64,000 bases of DNA from Streptomyces beigongshangae (lineage in GTDB: Bacteria > Actinomycetota > Actinomycetes > Streptomycetales > Streptomycetaceae). Position 1 is the stretch's first letter. Every line of letters begins with the position of its first letter. Shown here piece by piece: positions 56,732 to 64,000 of the stretch. Position numbers and translations under genes: made by a program. The notes under the pieces are model-generated. The model saw only the letters and a program-made list of their open reading frames with translations. It was not told the origin of the DNA and made no database searches. The stretch covers positions 34,493 through 98,492 of the forward strand of contig NZ_JAHKJW010000030.1 in NCBI RefSeq assembly GCF_019710745.1, read 5' to 3'.

Positions 56732-59305
56732 CTACTCCGTCGCGATGGCGTTCAGGACGTTCATCCTGCCCGCCCTGAACGCCGGCACCAGCGCCGCGAA
56801 CAGCCCCACGAAGGCCGAGCCGACGAAGACCCCGATGATCGTCGGCCAGGGGATGTCGAGGACCTTCAGGCCCTCCAGGGCGAGGAGTTGCTGGGCGGTG
56901 GCGCCCCAGCCCATGCCCAGACCGAGGCCGAGCAGCGCCCCGAAGAGGGCGATGACGACCGACTCCAGACGGATCATGCGGCGCAGCTGGCGGCGGGAGA
57001 GGCCGATGGCGCGCATCAGGCCGATCTCGCGGGTCCGCTCGACGACCGACAGGGCCAGGGTGTTCACGACGCCCAGGACCGCCACGATGATCGCGAGGGC
57101 CAGCAGGCCGTAGACCATGTTCAGGAGCTGGCCGATCTGGTCCTTGAGCTCCTGCTTGTAGTCGGTCTGGTCACGGACCTGGTACTGCGGGTACGGGTCC
57201 AGGGCCTTCTTCAGGGCCGTGTACGCCGCCGCCTCCTGGCCGTCCTTCGCCGTGGCGAACATGATGTCGTTCGGCGGGACCTGGTCGGCCGGGACGTACT
57301 GCTCCATCGTGGTGATGCTCAGGTAGCGCGAGCCCTTGTCGATGGCCACGTCGTCGTCGGTGATCGCCGCGACCTTCAGCTTCGCGGTCTGCCCGCCCTT
57401 GAAGGCGACGGTCAGCGTGTCGCCGAGCTCCACACCGTGCTTCTTCGCGTAGTCGGAACCGACCGACATCGCGTTCTTGCCGTACGCCGCCGACAGCTCA
57501 CCGGCGATCGTCTCGCGCCGCAGGTCGTCCGCGTACGTCGGGTCCGCGGCCGTGACGTCGCTGTCCTCGGTCCTCCCGTCGGGCGAGGTCAGCTTCGCCT
57601 CGACCACCTTGTAGCTGGTGACGTGCTCCAGGCCCGGCGTGTCCTCGATGGCCTTCTGGGCCTGCGGCACGATCCGCTGGTTGCCCTGGACGATGAAGTC
57701 CGTGCCGACCGACTTGTCGAGTTCGTCCGTCGCGGAGGCCACCATCGAGGAGCCGACCACGGACAGGCAGGCGACCAGCGCGAGGCCGATCATCAGGGCC
57801 GCCCCGGTGGCCCCCGTACGGCGCGGGTTGCGCAGCGCGTTCCGCTCGGCCAGGCGTCCGACGGGGCCGAAGGCGCGCAGCAGGACCGCGCTGAGGGCCC
57901 GGACCACGCCGCCCGCGAGCAGCGGGCCGATGACGACGAAGCCGATCAGCGAGAGCACCACACCGGCGCCCAGCATCAGCGAGCCGTCGCTCGCCTTGTC
58001 CGCGCCGGCCGCCGTGAGGAGCGCGGCGGCACCGGCGCCGGTGAGGACCAGGCCGATCCCCCCGCGTATCCAGCCGGCCTTGCCGTCGGCCGGCGTACCG
58101 GCGTCGCGCAGCGCGGCCATCGGGGAGACCTTGCCGGCGCGGCGGGCCGGCAGGTAGGCGGCGAGGACGGTGACGACGATGCCGAGGAGCAGGCCGACCA
58201 CGGGGGTCGCCGTCTTCACCGTCAGGTCGGACGTGGAGAGGTCCATCCCCATGGACGACATGAGTTCCATCAGGCCGACCGCGATGCCGACGCCCGCGGC
58301 GACCCCCAGGACCGAGCCGACGACGCCGAGGAACAGCGCCTCGACGAGCACGGACCGGTTGACCTGCTTGCGGGACGAGCCGATGGCCCGCATCAGGCCG
58401 ATCTCGCGGGTGCGCTGGGCGACCAGCATCGAGAAGGTGTTGATGATCAGGAAGATGCCGACGAGGAAGGCGATCCCGGCGAAGCCGAGCATGGCGTACT
58501 TGATGACGTTCATGAACTCGCCGATGCCCTCGCGGCTCTCGTCCGAGAGTTCCTTCTGCGTCTGGACCTTGACCGGCTCGGACGAGCCCGTGAGCGCCGC
58601 GGAGACGTCCTTCTTGAGCTGCGTGTGGCTCACACCGGCGTCGGCCGCGAGGTTGATCTGGGTGAACCGGCCGGTGGCGCCGAGCAGTTCGCGCTGCGCG
58701 GTGGCGGTGTCGTAGTAGACGACGGCGGCACCGGGGTTGGTGACCTTGAAGGTGGCGATGCCGACGATCCTCGCCCTGAAGTCACCGGTGACGGCGATGG
58801 TGCGCAGCTCGTCACCCATCTTCAGGTCGTGCTTGTCCGCGGTGTCGGCGTCGACCATCACCTCGGTGGGCCCGCGCGGGGCGTGCCCGGAGGTGATCTC
58901 CATCGAACGCAGGTCGTTCTTCGTCCAGTTGCCCGCGATCGTCGGGGCCCCGGTGCTGGACCCCATGTTCTCGTTCTCGTCGTCGACGACGGTCACGTTC
59001 AGCGCGGCGACCGCGCCCTCGGCCGACTCGACGCCGTCCACCTTCTGCACCCGCTCGACGAGCGAGGCGGGCAGCGACTCCGGTGTGCCGTTCTGCGAGT
59101 CCTCGTTGGTGTCGGCCGCCTTGGGCGTGACCGTGACGTCGGACGAGGTCGTCGCGAAGAGCTTGTCGAACGTCGTGTTCATCGTGTCGGTGAAGACGAG
59201 CGTGCCGCACACGAAGGCCACCGACAGCATGACCGCGACGGCCGACAGGGCCATGCGTCCCTTGTGCGCGAAGAAGTTGCGCCTGGAGGTCTTGAAGACG
59301 GTCAT
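56732..59305 (-). CDS. FtsX/MacB-type ABC transporter permease, second exporter
   Basis: An 857-residue permease with the same two-unit FtsX build as the one at 32.2-34.7 kb: N-terminal helix ALSAVAVMLSVAFVCGTLVF, a large outer domain, three helices with VAQRTREIGLMRAIGSSRKQ, a central helix set, a second outer domain and a final unit with VVERTREIGLMRAIGLSRRQ. Its ATG overlaps the ATPase stop (ATGA), so the two are made together. Compared with the other system it lacks any spacer repeat. Confidence 0.92.
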   Translation of the reverse strand: MTVFKTSRRNFFAHKGRMALSAVAVMLSVAFVCGTLVFTDTMNTTFDKLFATTSSDVTVTPKAADTNEDSQNGTPESLPASLVERVQKVDGVESAEGAVAALNVTVVDDENENMGSSTGAPTIAGNWTKNDLRSMEITSGHAPRGPTEVMVDADTADKHDLKMGDELRTIAVTGDFRARIVGIATFKVTNPGAAVVYYDTATAQRELLGATGRFTQINLAADAGVSHTQLKKDVSAALTGSSEPVKVQTQKELSDESREGIGEFMNVIKYAMLGFAGIAFLVGIFLIINTFSMLVAQRTREIGLMRAIGSSRKQVNRSVLVEALFLGVVGSVLGVAAGVGIAVGLMELMSSMGMDLSTSDLTVKTATPVVGLLLGIVVTVLAAYLPARRAGKVSPMAALRDAGTPADGKAGWIRGGIGLVLTGAGAAALLTAAGADKASDGSLMLGAGVVLSLIGFVVIGPLLAGGVVRALSAVLLRAFGPVGRLAERNALRNPRRTGATGAALMIGLALVACLSVVGSSMVASATDELDKSVGTDFIVQGNQRIVPQAQKAIEDTPGLEHVTSYKVVEAKLTSPDGRTEDSDVTAADPTYADDLRRETIAGELSAAYGKNAMSVGSDYAKKHGVELGDTLTVAFKGGQTAKLKVAAITDDDVAIDKGSRYLSITTMEQYVPADQVPPNDIMFATAKDGQEAAAYTALKKALDPYPQYQVRDQTDYKQELKDQIGQLLNMVYGLLALAIIVAVLGVVNTLALSVVERTREIGLMRAIGLSRRQLRRMIRLESVVIALFGALLGLGLGMGWGATAQQLLALEGLKVLDIPWPTIIGVFVGSAFVGLFAALVPAFRAGRMNVLNAIATE

Positions 59306-60090
59306 GACGTGCGCCCCCGGGCGTCGAAGTCCTTCATGCGGTCGAGCACGGCGTCGGCCGTCGGCCGGAGCATCTCGTCGACGATCCGCCCGTCGGCCAG
59401 GTACAGCACGCGGTCCGCGTAGGAGGCGGCGACCGGGTCGTGGGTCACCATCACGATGGTCTGGCCGAGCTCGTCGACCGAGCGGCGCAGGAAGCCCAGC
59501 ACCTCGGCGCCGGCCCGGGAGTCAAGGTTGCCGGTGGGCTCGTCACCGAAGATGATCTCGGGGCGCGCGGCCAGGGCACGGGCCACGGCGACGCGCTGCT
59601 GCTGGCCGCCGGAGAGCTGGTTCGGCCGGTGCTTCAGCCGGGAGGACAGTCCGACGGTCTCCACGACCTGGGCCAGCCACGCCTTGTCCGGCTTGCGCCC
59701 CGCTATGTCCATCGGCAGCGTGATGTTCTCCAGGGCGTTCAGCGTCGGCAGCAGGTTGAACGCCTGGAAGATGAAGCCGATCCGGTCCCGGCGCAGCTGC
59801 GTGAGCTTCTTGTCCTTGAGCCCGGTGATCTCGGTCTCGTCCAGGTAGATCTTCCCGGCGGAGACGGTGTCGAGGCCGGCGAGGCAGTGCATCAGGGTGG
59901 ACTTGCCGGACCCGGAGGGACCCATGATCGCGGTGAAGCGGCCCCGTGCGATGTCCACGTCGACCTGGTCCAGGGCGACGACGCGGGTCTCCCCCGACCC
60001 GTACGCCTTCACGACCTGCCGCGCCCGTGCGGCAACGGCCGTACGCTCTCCAGTGCCCCCGTGCCTGGGAATGGTTACAGCCGATGTCAC
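59302..60090 (-). CDS. MacB/LolD-type ABC transporter ATPase, second exporter
   Basis: A 262-residue ATPase with Walker A GPSGSGKSTL, Q loop FIFQAFNLLPT, LSGGQQQRVAVARAL, Walker B IIFGDEPTGNLD and switch His MVTHDP. GTG at 60090 with TAGGAGA upstream; the frame continues far upstream through repeat DNA without likeness. A palindromic operator sits 19 bases before the start, so it is probably repressed by a dedicated regulator such as a TetR-family protein, not encoded next to it. Confidence 0.9.
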   Translation of the reverse strand: MTSAVTIPRHGGTGERTAVAARARQVVKAYGSGETRVVALDQVDVDIARGRFTAIMGPSGSGKSTLMHCLAGLDTVSAGKIYLDETEITGLKDKKLTQLRRDRIGFIFQAFNLLPTLNALENITLPMDIAGRKPDKAWLAQVVETVGLSSRLKHRPNQLSGGQQQRVAVARALAARPEIIFGDEPTGNLDSRAGAEVLGFLRRSVDELGQTIVMVTHDPVAASYADRVLYLADGRIVDEMLRPTADAVLDRMKDFDARGRTS

Positions 60091-60615
60091 GGTATGTCTC
60101 CTAAGTCGGTCACTGCCGGGCAGTGACGGTCTGCGATCGTCGTGCGGTGCTGTGCGGTGCCGCCGTGCGGTCGTCCTACGGCGGTGTGCGGCGTCGTGCG
60201 GTCGCCCTGTGCTTGCAGCGACAAGTCTGGTGGTGCTGGGCGGTCCCCCGCGCTGGTGCCCAGCGCAGTCTTCTGCTGGGGAAAACCCCACCCCCCAAGG
60301 TGCGGTTTCTCCCGCGGCCCTTCCCGCGGTCCTTCCGGCGGTCCTTCCCACGGCTCCCCCGCCGCTTCTCCCCGCGCCCCGCCCCCAGCGGCATAAAGCC
60401 AGGTTAAGGAACGGGCGGACCCGTCTCGTCCTCCGGCGGTACGAACCCTCCCCCACCCTCAGTACCCAGGTCCCCCTAGGGGTTCTCCACCCTGCGGCGG
60501 AGTCCCTCTCAGGGACGCCTCCTCCCTTCCGCCCACCCGCCGCCCGCCCTCCCGCGACACGAGGCCCGAATGGGACAGTGGCCACCGGCGGATAGGTGCA
60601 AGGGGAAGGAATCCT
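60091..60615. other. divergent control region, exporter/MFS
   Basis: A 525-base gap. Besides the operator at 60109-60127 it contains imperfect repeats of GTGCGGT (60130-60215) and of CGGTCCTTCC (60315-60350) and no supportable gene. The frames that cross it are repeat-derived. Confidence 0.5.
60109..60127. promoter_or_regulatory. palindromic operator before the second ABC exporter
   Basis: GTCACTGCC-G-GGCAGTGAC, perfect nine-base arms around one base, 19 bases upstream of the ATPase GTG and just outside its ribosome-binding site. Typical in size and placement for a TetR-family repressor. Confidence 0.65.
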
Positions 60616-62139
60616 GTGGGCCAGGGGAACACCGGAACACCGGCGGTGGCGGAGGAGGAACCCGCGGCGGCGCGGGCCGGGGCCCGCACCCGCCGGGCCG
60701 TCGTCGCCTCCCTCATGCTCTGCATGGGGCTGGCCGCGCTCGACTCCACGATCGTGTCGACCGCGGTCCCGCAGATCGTCGGCGACCTCGGCGGCTTCTC
60801 CGTCTTCTCGTGGCTGTTCTCCGGCTACCTGCTCGCCGTGACGGTCACCCTGCCCGTCTACGGCAAGCTCTCCGACACCTTCGGCCGCAAACCGGTGCTG
60901 ATCGCCGGCTGCGTCCTCTTCCTCGTGGGCTCACTGCTGTGCGCCCTCGCCTGGAACATGGCCGCGCTGATCGCGTTCCGGGTCGTCCAGGGCCTCGGCG
61001 GCGGCGCCCTGCAGGGCACGGTCCAGACGCTCGCCGCCGACCTCTACCCGCTCGAACAACGGCCGAAGATACAGGCCAGGTTGTCCACGGTGTGGGCTGT
61101 CTCGGCGGTCGCGGGTCCGGCGCTCGGCGGGGTGCTCGCGGCCTACGCCGACTGGCGCTGGATCTTCCTCGTCAACCTGCCGCTCGGCGCGGTCGCCCTC
61201 CGGCTCCTGGTCCGCCACCTCCACGAACCCCACCGGACCGCCCCCGCGCGCCCGCCGCGCGTCGACTGGGCCGGCGCCCTCACCGTCTTCGCCTGCGGCG
61301 GCACCCTCCTCACGGCCCTGGTGCAGGGCGGGGTGGCCTGGCCCTGGCTGTCGGCGCCCTCGATCGCCCTGTTCTGCACCGGACTCGTCCTCGTCGCCGT
61401 CCTCGTCCTCGTCGAACGCCGGGCCGCCGAACCGGTCGTCCCCGGCTGGGTCTGGCGCCGCCGCACCATCGCCGCCGTGAACCTCGCACTCGGCGCCCTC
61501 GGCCTGCTCATGGTCGCCCCGACGGTGTTCCTGCCCCTGTACGCGCAGTCGGTGCTCGGCCTCGCCCCCGTCGCCGCCGGCTTCGTGCTCTCCGTCTGGA
61601 CGCTGAGCTGGCCGGTCTCGGCGGCCCTCAGCCAGCACGTCTACCGCCGCATCGGCTTCCGCGACACGGCGATGCTCGGCATCGGCACGGCCACCCTGCT
61701 CCTGTCGGCCTTCCCCTTCCTGCCGTACCCCGGCCACGCCTGGCAGCCCACCCTCCTGATGCTCCTCCTCGGCGCGGCCCTCGGGCTCTTCCAGCTCCCG
61801 CTGCTCATCGGCGTCCAGTCGAGCGTCGGCTGGGCGGAGCGCGGCACGGCCACCGCCTCCGTCCTCTTCTGCCGCCAGACCGGCCAGACGGTCGGTGCCG
61901 CGCTGTTCGGCGCGGTCGCCAACGGGGTGCTCGCCACCCGGCTGGGCGGCACGGGCGACCTGGACCCGGTGACCGCGTCCCTGGAGTCGGGCGCACCCAC
62001 CGAGCACGTGCGCCGGGCGGTCGCGGAGGCGGTCCACTCCGTCTACTTCGGCGCGGCCTGCGCGGCCGCGGCCGCCTTCCTGGTCCTGCTGTTCGTGGCC
62101 CCGCGCCGCTTCCCGGTCCTGAAGAACCCGGGCGACTGA
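60616..62139 (+). CDS. MFS drug exporter (DHA2 family)
   Basis: A 507-residue transporter with 14 expected membrane helices. Helix 1 motif ALDSTIVSTAVPQIVGDLGG, motif A GKLSDTFGRKPVLI, motif B RVVQGLGGGALQGTVQTLAA and motif C AVAGPALGGVLA mark the proton-coupled EmrB/QacA group; a wide range of drugs or native antibiotics may be exported. GTG at 60616 with GGAAGGA upstream. The stop lies inside a 17-base tandem duplication, so the protein end (LKNPGD) may be recent. Confidence 0.92.
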   Translation: MGQGNTGTPAVAEEEPAAARAGARTRRAVVASLMLCMGLAALDSTIVSTAVPQIVGDLGGFSVFSWLFSGYLLAVTVTLPVYGKLSDTFGRKPVLIAGCVLFLVGSLLCALAWNMAALIAFRVVQGLGGGALQGTVQTLAADLYPLEQRPKIQARLSTVWAVSAVAGPALGGVLAAYADWRWIFLVNLPLGAVALRLLVRHLHEPHRTAPARPPRVDWAGALTVFACGGTLLTALVQGGVAWPWLSAPSIALFCTGLVLVAVLVLVERRAAEPVVPGWVWRRRTIAAVNLALGALGLLMVAPTVFLPLYAQSVLGLAPVAAGFVLSVWTLSWPVSAALSQHVYRRIGFRDTAMLGIGTATLLLSAFPFLPYPGHAWQPTLLMLLLGAALGLFQLPLLIGVQSSVGWAERGTATASVLFCRQTGQTVGAALFGAVANGVLATRLGGTGDLDPVTASLESGAPTEHVRRAVAEAVHSVYFGAACAAAAAFLVLLFVAPRRFPVLKNPGD

Positions 62140-62152
62140 AGAACCCGGGCGA
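62119..62152. repeat. 17-bp tandem duplication that creates the MFS stop
   Basis: CTGAAGAACCCGGGCGA is present twice without a gap (62119-62135, 62136-62152). The stop TGA (62137-62139) is the start of the second copy read in frame; with one copy the frame would run on into the GC-rich repeats. Confidence 0.9.
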
Positions 62153-62211
62153 CCGACGCACCACGGACCCCGGCCCCGGACCCGGCCCCGGACCCGGCCC
62201 GACGGCCTTCG

Positions 62212-62601
62212 TCACCTCTCCCGGTCGAACCAGGCGGTGGTCTCCGGCAGGAACAGCAGGACGATCACCGGCAGCCCGAACGCGATGCGCAGCGCGGCGT
62301 CCAGGAGCTCCCCGGGCGTCCCGGCGCCGAAAGCCCGGCCGAACGGTCCCACGACGACGAACAGCATCACCGCGACGGTCGTGAGCCGGACTCCGTTGCG
62401 CGCGCCGCCGTCGTACGTCGGGCCCGGTAGCGCGCACACCCAGACCAGGAGCCACGGGGCCATCAGGTTCCCCCTCCCGTGGGACGTCAGCCCTTCCGAC
62501 AGCGCGAGCATGACGACCAGCCCCGCGAACGCCAGCGTGGACAGCAGCAACCGAGCCGATCCGACCTGCCGGAGCGGCGCGGATCGGCGTACGTCACTCA
62601 T
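62212..62601 (-). CDS. small membrane protein of unknown function
   Basis: A 129-residue protein with about four hydrophobic segments (LLLSTLAFAGLVVMLALSEG, LMAPWLLVWVCALPGP, LTTVAVMLFVVVGPFGRAF, IAFGLPVIVLLFLPETTAW). ATG at 62601 with AAGGGGA four bases upstream; the longer frame to 62736 has no likeness. No family recognised. Confidence 0.65.
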   Translation of the reverse strand: MSDVRRSAPLRQVGSARLLLSTLAFAGLVVMLALSEGLTSHGRGNLMAPWLLVWVCALPGPTYDGGARNGVRLTTVAVMLFVVVGPFGRAFGAGTPGELLDAALRIAFGLPVIVLLFLPETTAWFDRER

Positions 62602-62799
62602 CGGTCCCCTTTGCTGATATCCACCGGAATCCTTCGGAACCTTCCAGGGACTTCCGGAACCTTCCGGGGAATGACCGGATGCCGCCGCCGGAGTTCCGGC
62701 AGCGGCATCGTTTCCGGCCCGTCGTCCGGAAAACATCAGCCGACGGGTCGCAGTTCCCGCCGTTTTCCCGTCGTCTTCCCGTCGGCGCCCCGTCGGTGG

Positions 62800-63687
62800 T
62801 CACTCCGCCGGTGCGCGGCCCGTCAGCGCCGCGAGGCTGCTGCGTACATGCGCCATGTGGGCCTGCACCTCGTCCCACCGCTCGCCGTGTTCGCGCAGGA
62901 GCCGCTCCGTCTCGCGGGCGACGCGCTCCTCGCGGACCCGCGCCTCGGCGAGGATCTCGGCGGCACTGGCCTCCGCGTCCTCCTGGAGGTGGCGGGAGGA
63001 CTCCTCGGCCTTGGTCAGGGCCCGCCCCGCCCGGGCCAGGCCCTCCTCGGCGCGCGCGACGAGTTCCGCGTGACGGGCCTCCAGCGCGGACTCCCGTTCG
63101 GCCACCTCGCCCGCGGCCCTCTCCCAGCGCTCGGTGTGCTCCTTCTCCTGCTCGACGAGCAGGGCCTCGCAGCGCAGCCGCACCTCGCGCAGGATGGCCA
63201 GCGCCTCGCCGCGGGTCTCCTTCGCCTCACGCCGCGCGGCGACCCGCAGCTCGTCGGCCTCCGTCCGGGCGGCGAGCAGCCGCTGCCCGGCCACCTCGTC
63301 GGCCTCGCCGCGTACCTCGTCGGCGTCCGCCCGCGCCGCCGCGCGCACCCGCTCGGCCGCCGCCTCCGCCTCCGCCACGAGCCGGGCCGCCCAGTCCCGC
63401 GCCTCCTCGCGGACCGCCCCGGCCTCCTCCTCGCCCAGCCCGAAGAGCTGCCGGGCCCGGTCGCCCAGCAACTCGTACGTCTGCGGGGTGAGCGATGCCA
63501 CGACCTCGCGCAGCCGCAGCGCCTCGGCCTCCATCTCCTTGGTCAGCACGGTCAGCCTCGCGGCCCGTTCCCATGCAGCGTCCCGCCCCGCCGAGAGCGC
63601 GGCGGTGTACGCGTCGACCTGCCCGGGACGGTAACCACGCCCCCGTACGGTCTCGAAGCCGTGAGACGGCACCGGTGCGCTGCTCAT
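62800..63687 (-). CDS. DivIVA-like coiled-coil protein
   Basis: A 295-residue protein. The first 40 residues (HGFETVRGRGYRPGQVDAYT) match the N-terminal lipid-binding/membrane-targeting motif of DivIVA-type proteins and the Streptomyces relatives once called cellulose-binding proteins; the rest is one long coiled coil with Ala/Glu/Arg heptads (AEAEAAAERVRAAARADADE, AREAKETRGEALAILREVRL). Such proteins scaffold polar growth or cytoskeletal assembly. ATG at 63687 with GGAGAGGGGA upstream. Confidence 0.85.
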   Translation of the reverse strand: MSSAPVPSHGFETVRGRGYRPGQVDAYTAALSAGRDAAWERAARLTVLTKEMEAEALRLREVVASLTPQTYELLGDRARQLFGLGEEEAGAVREEARDWAARLVAEAEAAAERVRAAARADADEVRGEADEVAGQRLLAARTEADELRVAARREAKETRGEALAILREVRLRCEALLVEQEKEHTERWERAAGEVAERESALEARHAELVARAEEGLARAGRALTKAEESSRHLQEDAEASAAEILAEARVREERVARETERLLREHGERWDEVQAHMAHVRSSLAALTGRAPAE

Positions 63688-63782
63688 CCTCGAAGTCCCC
63701 TCTCCGGCGTGCGGCCACGACCTGTGACGCACACCGTAATGTGCCTCATGTGCCGCATGTGCCGCAATCCTGGTAGATCAGG

Positions 63783-64000
63783 CGGAAGTGTTCATAACGC
63801 GACACTCCGCGGGTCCCACCGGGCGGGCGACCGGCCGGGGGACGGGCCGAGAGAGGACCGGGGAGACGGAAGAGGGGCGGGATCCGGTCGGCCGACCGGA
63901 TCCCGCCCCTCTTCCGTCTCCCCGGTCCTCTCTCGGCCCGTCCCCCGGCCGGTCGCCCGCCCGGTGGGACCCGCGGAGTGTCGCGTTATGAACACTTCCG
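63783..64000. repeat. 218-bp perfect palindrome at the window end
   Basis: Bases 63783-63891 are the exact reverse complement of 63892-64000: 109-base arms and no spacer, centred between 63891 and 63892. The inner 46 bases (arm GAAGAGGGGCGGGATCC...) look like the terminator hairpins seen elsewhere here, but the arms go on far beyond that. The same 67-codon frame is therefore readable on both strands and is not a gene. The right arm reaches the last base, so it may continue outside. Confidence 0.97.

Noticed and set aside
63788..63995. Two identical 67-codon frames, one on each strand
   Set aside because: They are a trivial result of the perfect palindrome and have no ribosome-binding site or known family.

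Overview
The base composition (very high GC, with G or C at almost every third codon position), GTG/TTG starts, the gene families present and a tRNA-Leu(UAA) gene identical in form to bldA all point to a Streptomyces chromosome, in its conserved core. The gene order (SigB-type sigma locus, hut genes, cystathionine beta-synthase, thiolase, bldA, ndh, ppx, ftsB/divIC, eno, two rpf genes, mazG, mfd) resembles, from memory, the bldA-eno-mfd part of the S. coelicolor chromosome. No IS element, prophage, rRNA or CRISPR array is visible.

Layout. 0-3.3 kb: an anti-sigma-type ATPase, a STAS antagonist and a divergent SigF/SigB-family sigma factor. 3.4-6.4 kb: a prolipoprotein diacylglyceryl transferase gene divergent from a two-component system, with palindromic operators between them. 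6.4-8.7 kb: a small accessory island with a truncated Rpn-like gene, an ATPase, and an XRE regulator followed by two near-identical DUF397 genes. 8.7-15.8 kb: a histidine-degradation operon (hutU, an AllC-like amidohydrolase, hutF, hutI) and a divergent PLP decarboxylase. 15.9-18.3 kb: a coupled operon of three Roadblock/LC7-type proteins and one DUF4388-like protein, with no GTPase or kinase. 18.3-31 kb: an RpiR regulator coupled to a deleted aromatic amino acid lyase, CBS, an SGNH hydrolase, a thiolase, several small conserved proteins, a Bax-inhibitor-like protein, pobA and bldA. 31-45.9 kb: a FtsX-type ABC exporter, CFA-type methyltransferase, ndh, ppx, DUF501, ftsB, eno, rpfA with its c-di-AMP (ydaO) riboswitch, a second rpf and a P450. 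46-64 kb: a flavohemoprotein-like reductase, mazG, a SurA-like lipoprotein, a Ser/Thr kinase with TPR-like tail, an HNH lipoprotein, mfd, a second FtsX-type ABC exporter, an MFS exporter and a DivIVA-like coiled-coil protein. The last 218 bases are a perfect palindrome.

How the genes connect. HutU, HutF and HutI cover urocanate to N-formylglutamate; the amidohydrolase translated between HutU and HutF may release glutamate. bldA (30.7 kb) reads UUA codons; by eye only two convincing genes here carry TTA: the XRE regulator of the island and the middle Roadblock gene. Both would therefore be tied to development.

Two patterns cut across gene boundaries. First, many genes end inside short direct or tandem repeats (9-24 bp units) that cover the stop codon and run downstream (DUF6069, lgt, the last Roadblock gene, ppx, ftsB, rpfA, mazG, the kinase, the HNH lipoprotein and the MFS gene). 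Second, most terminators are long perfect GC-rich hairpins without T tracts; the rpfA terminator, with a T6 tract, is the exception. Gene starts were chosen from ribosome-binding sites, 4-base stop/start overlaps and family alignments remembered by the annotator; no searches were run.
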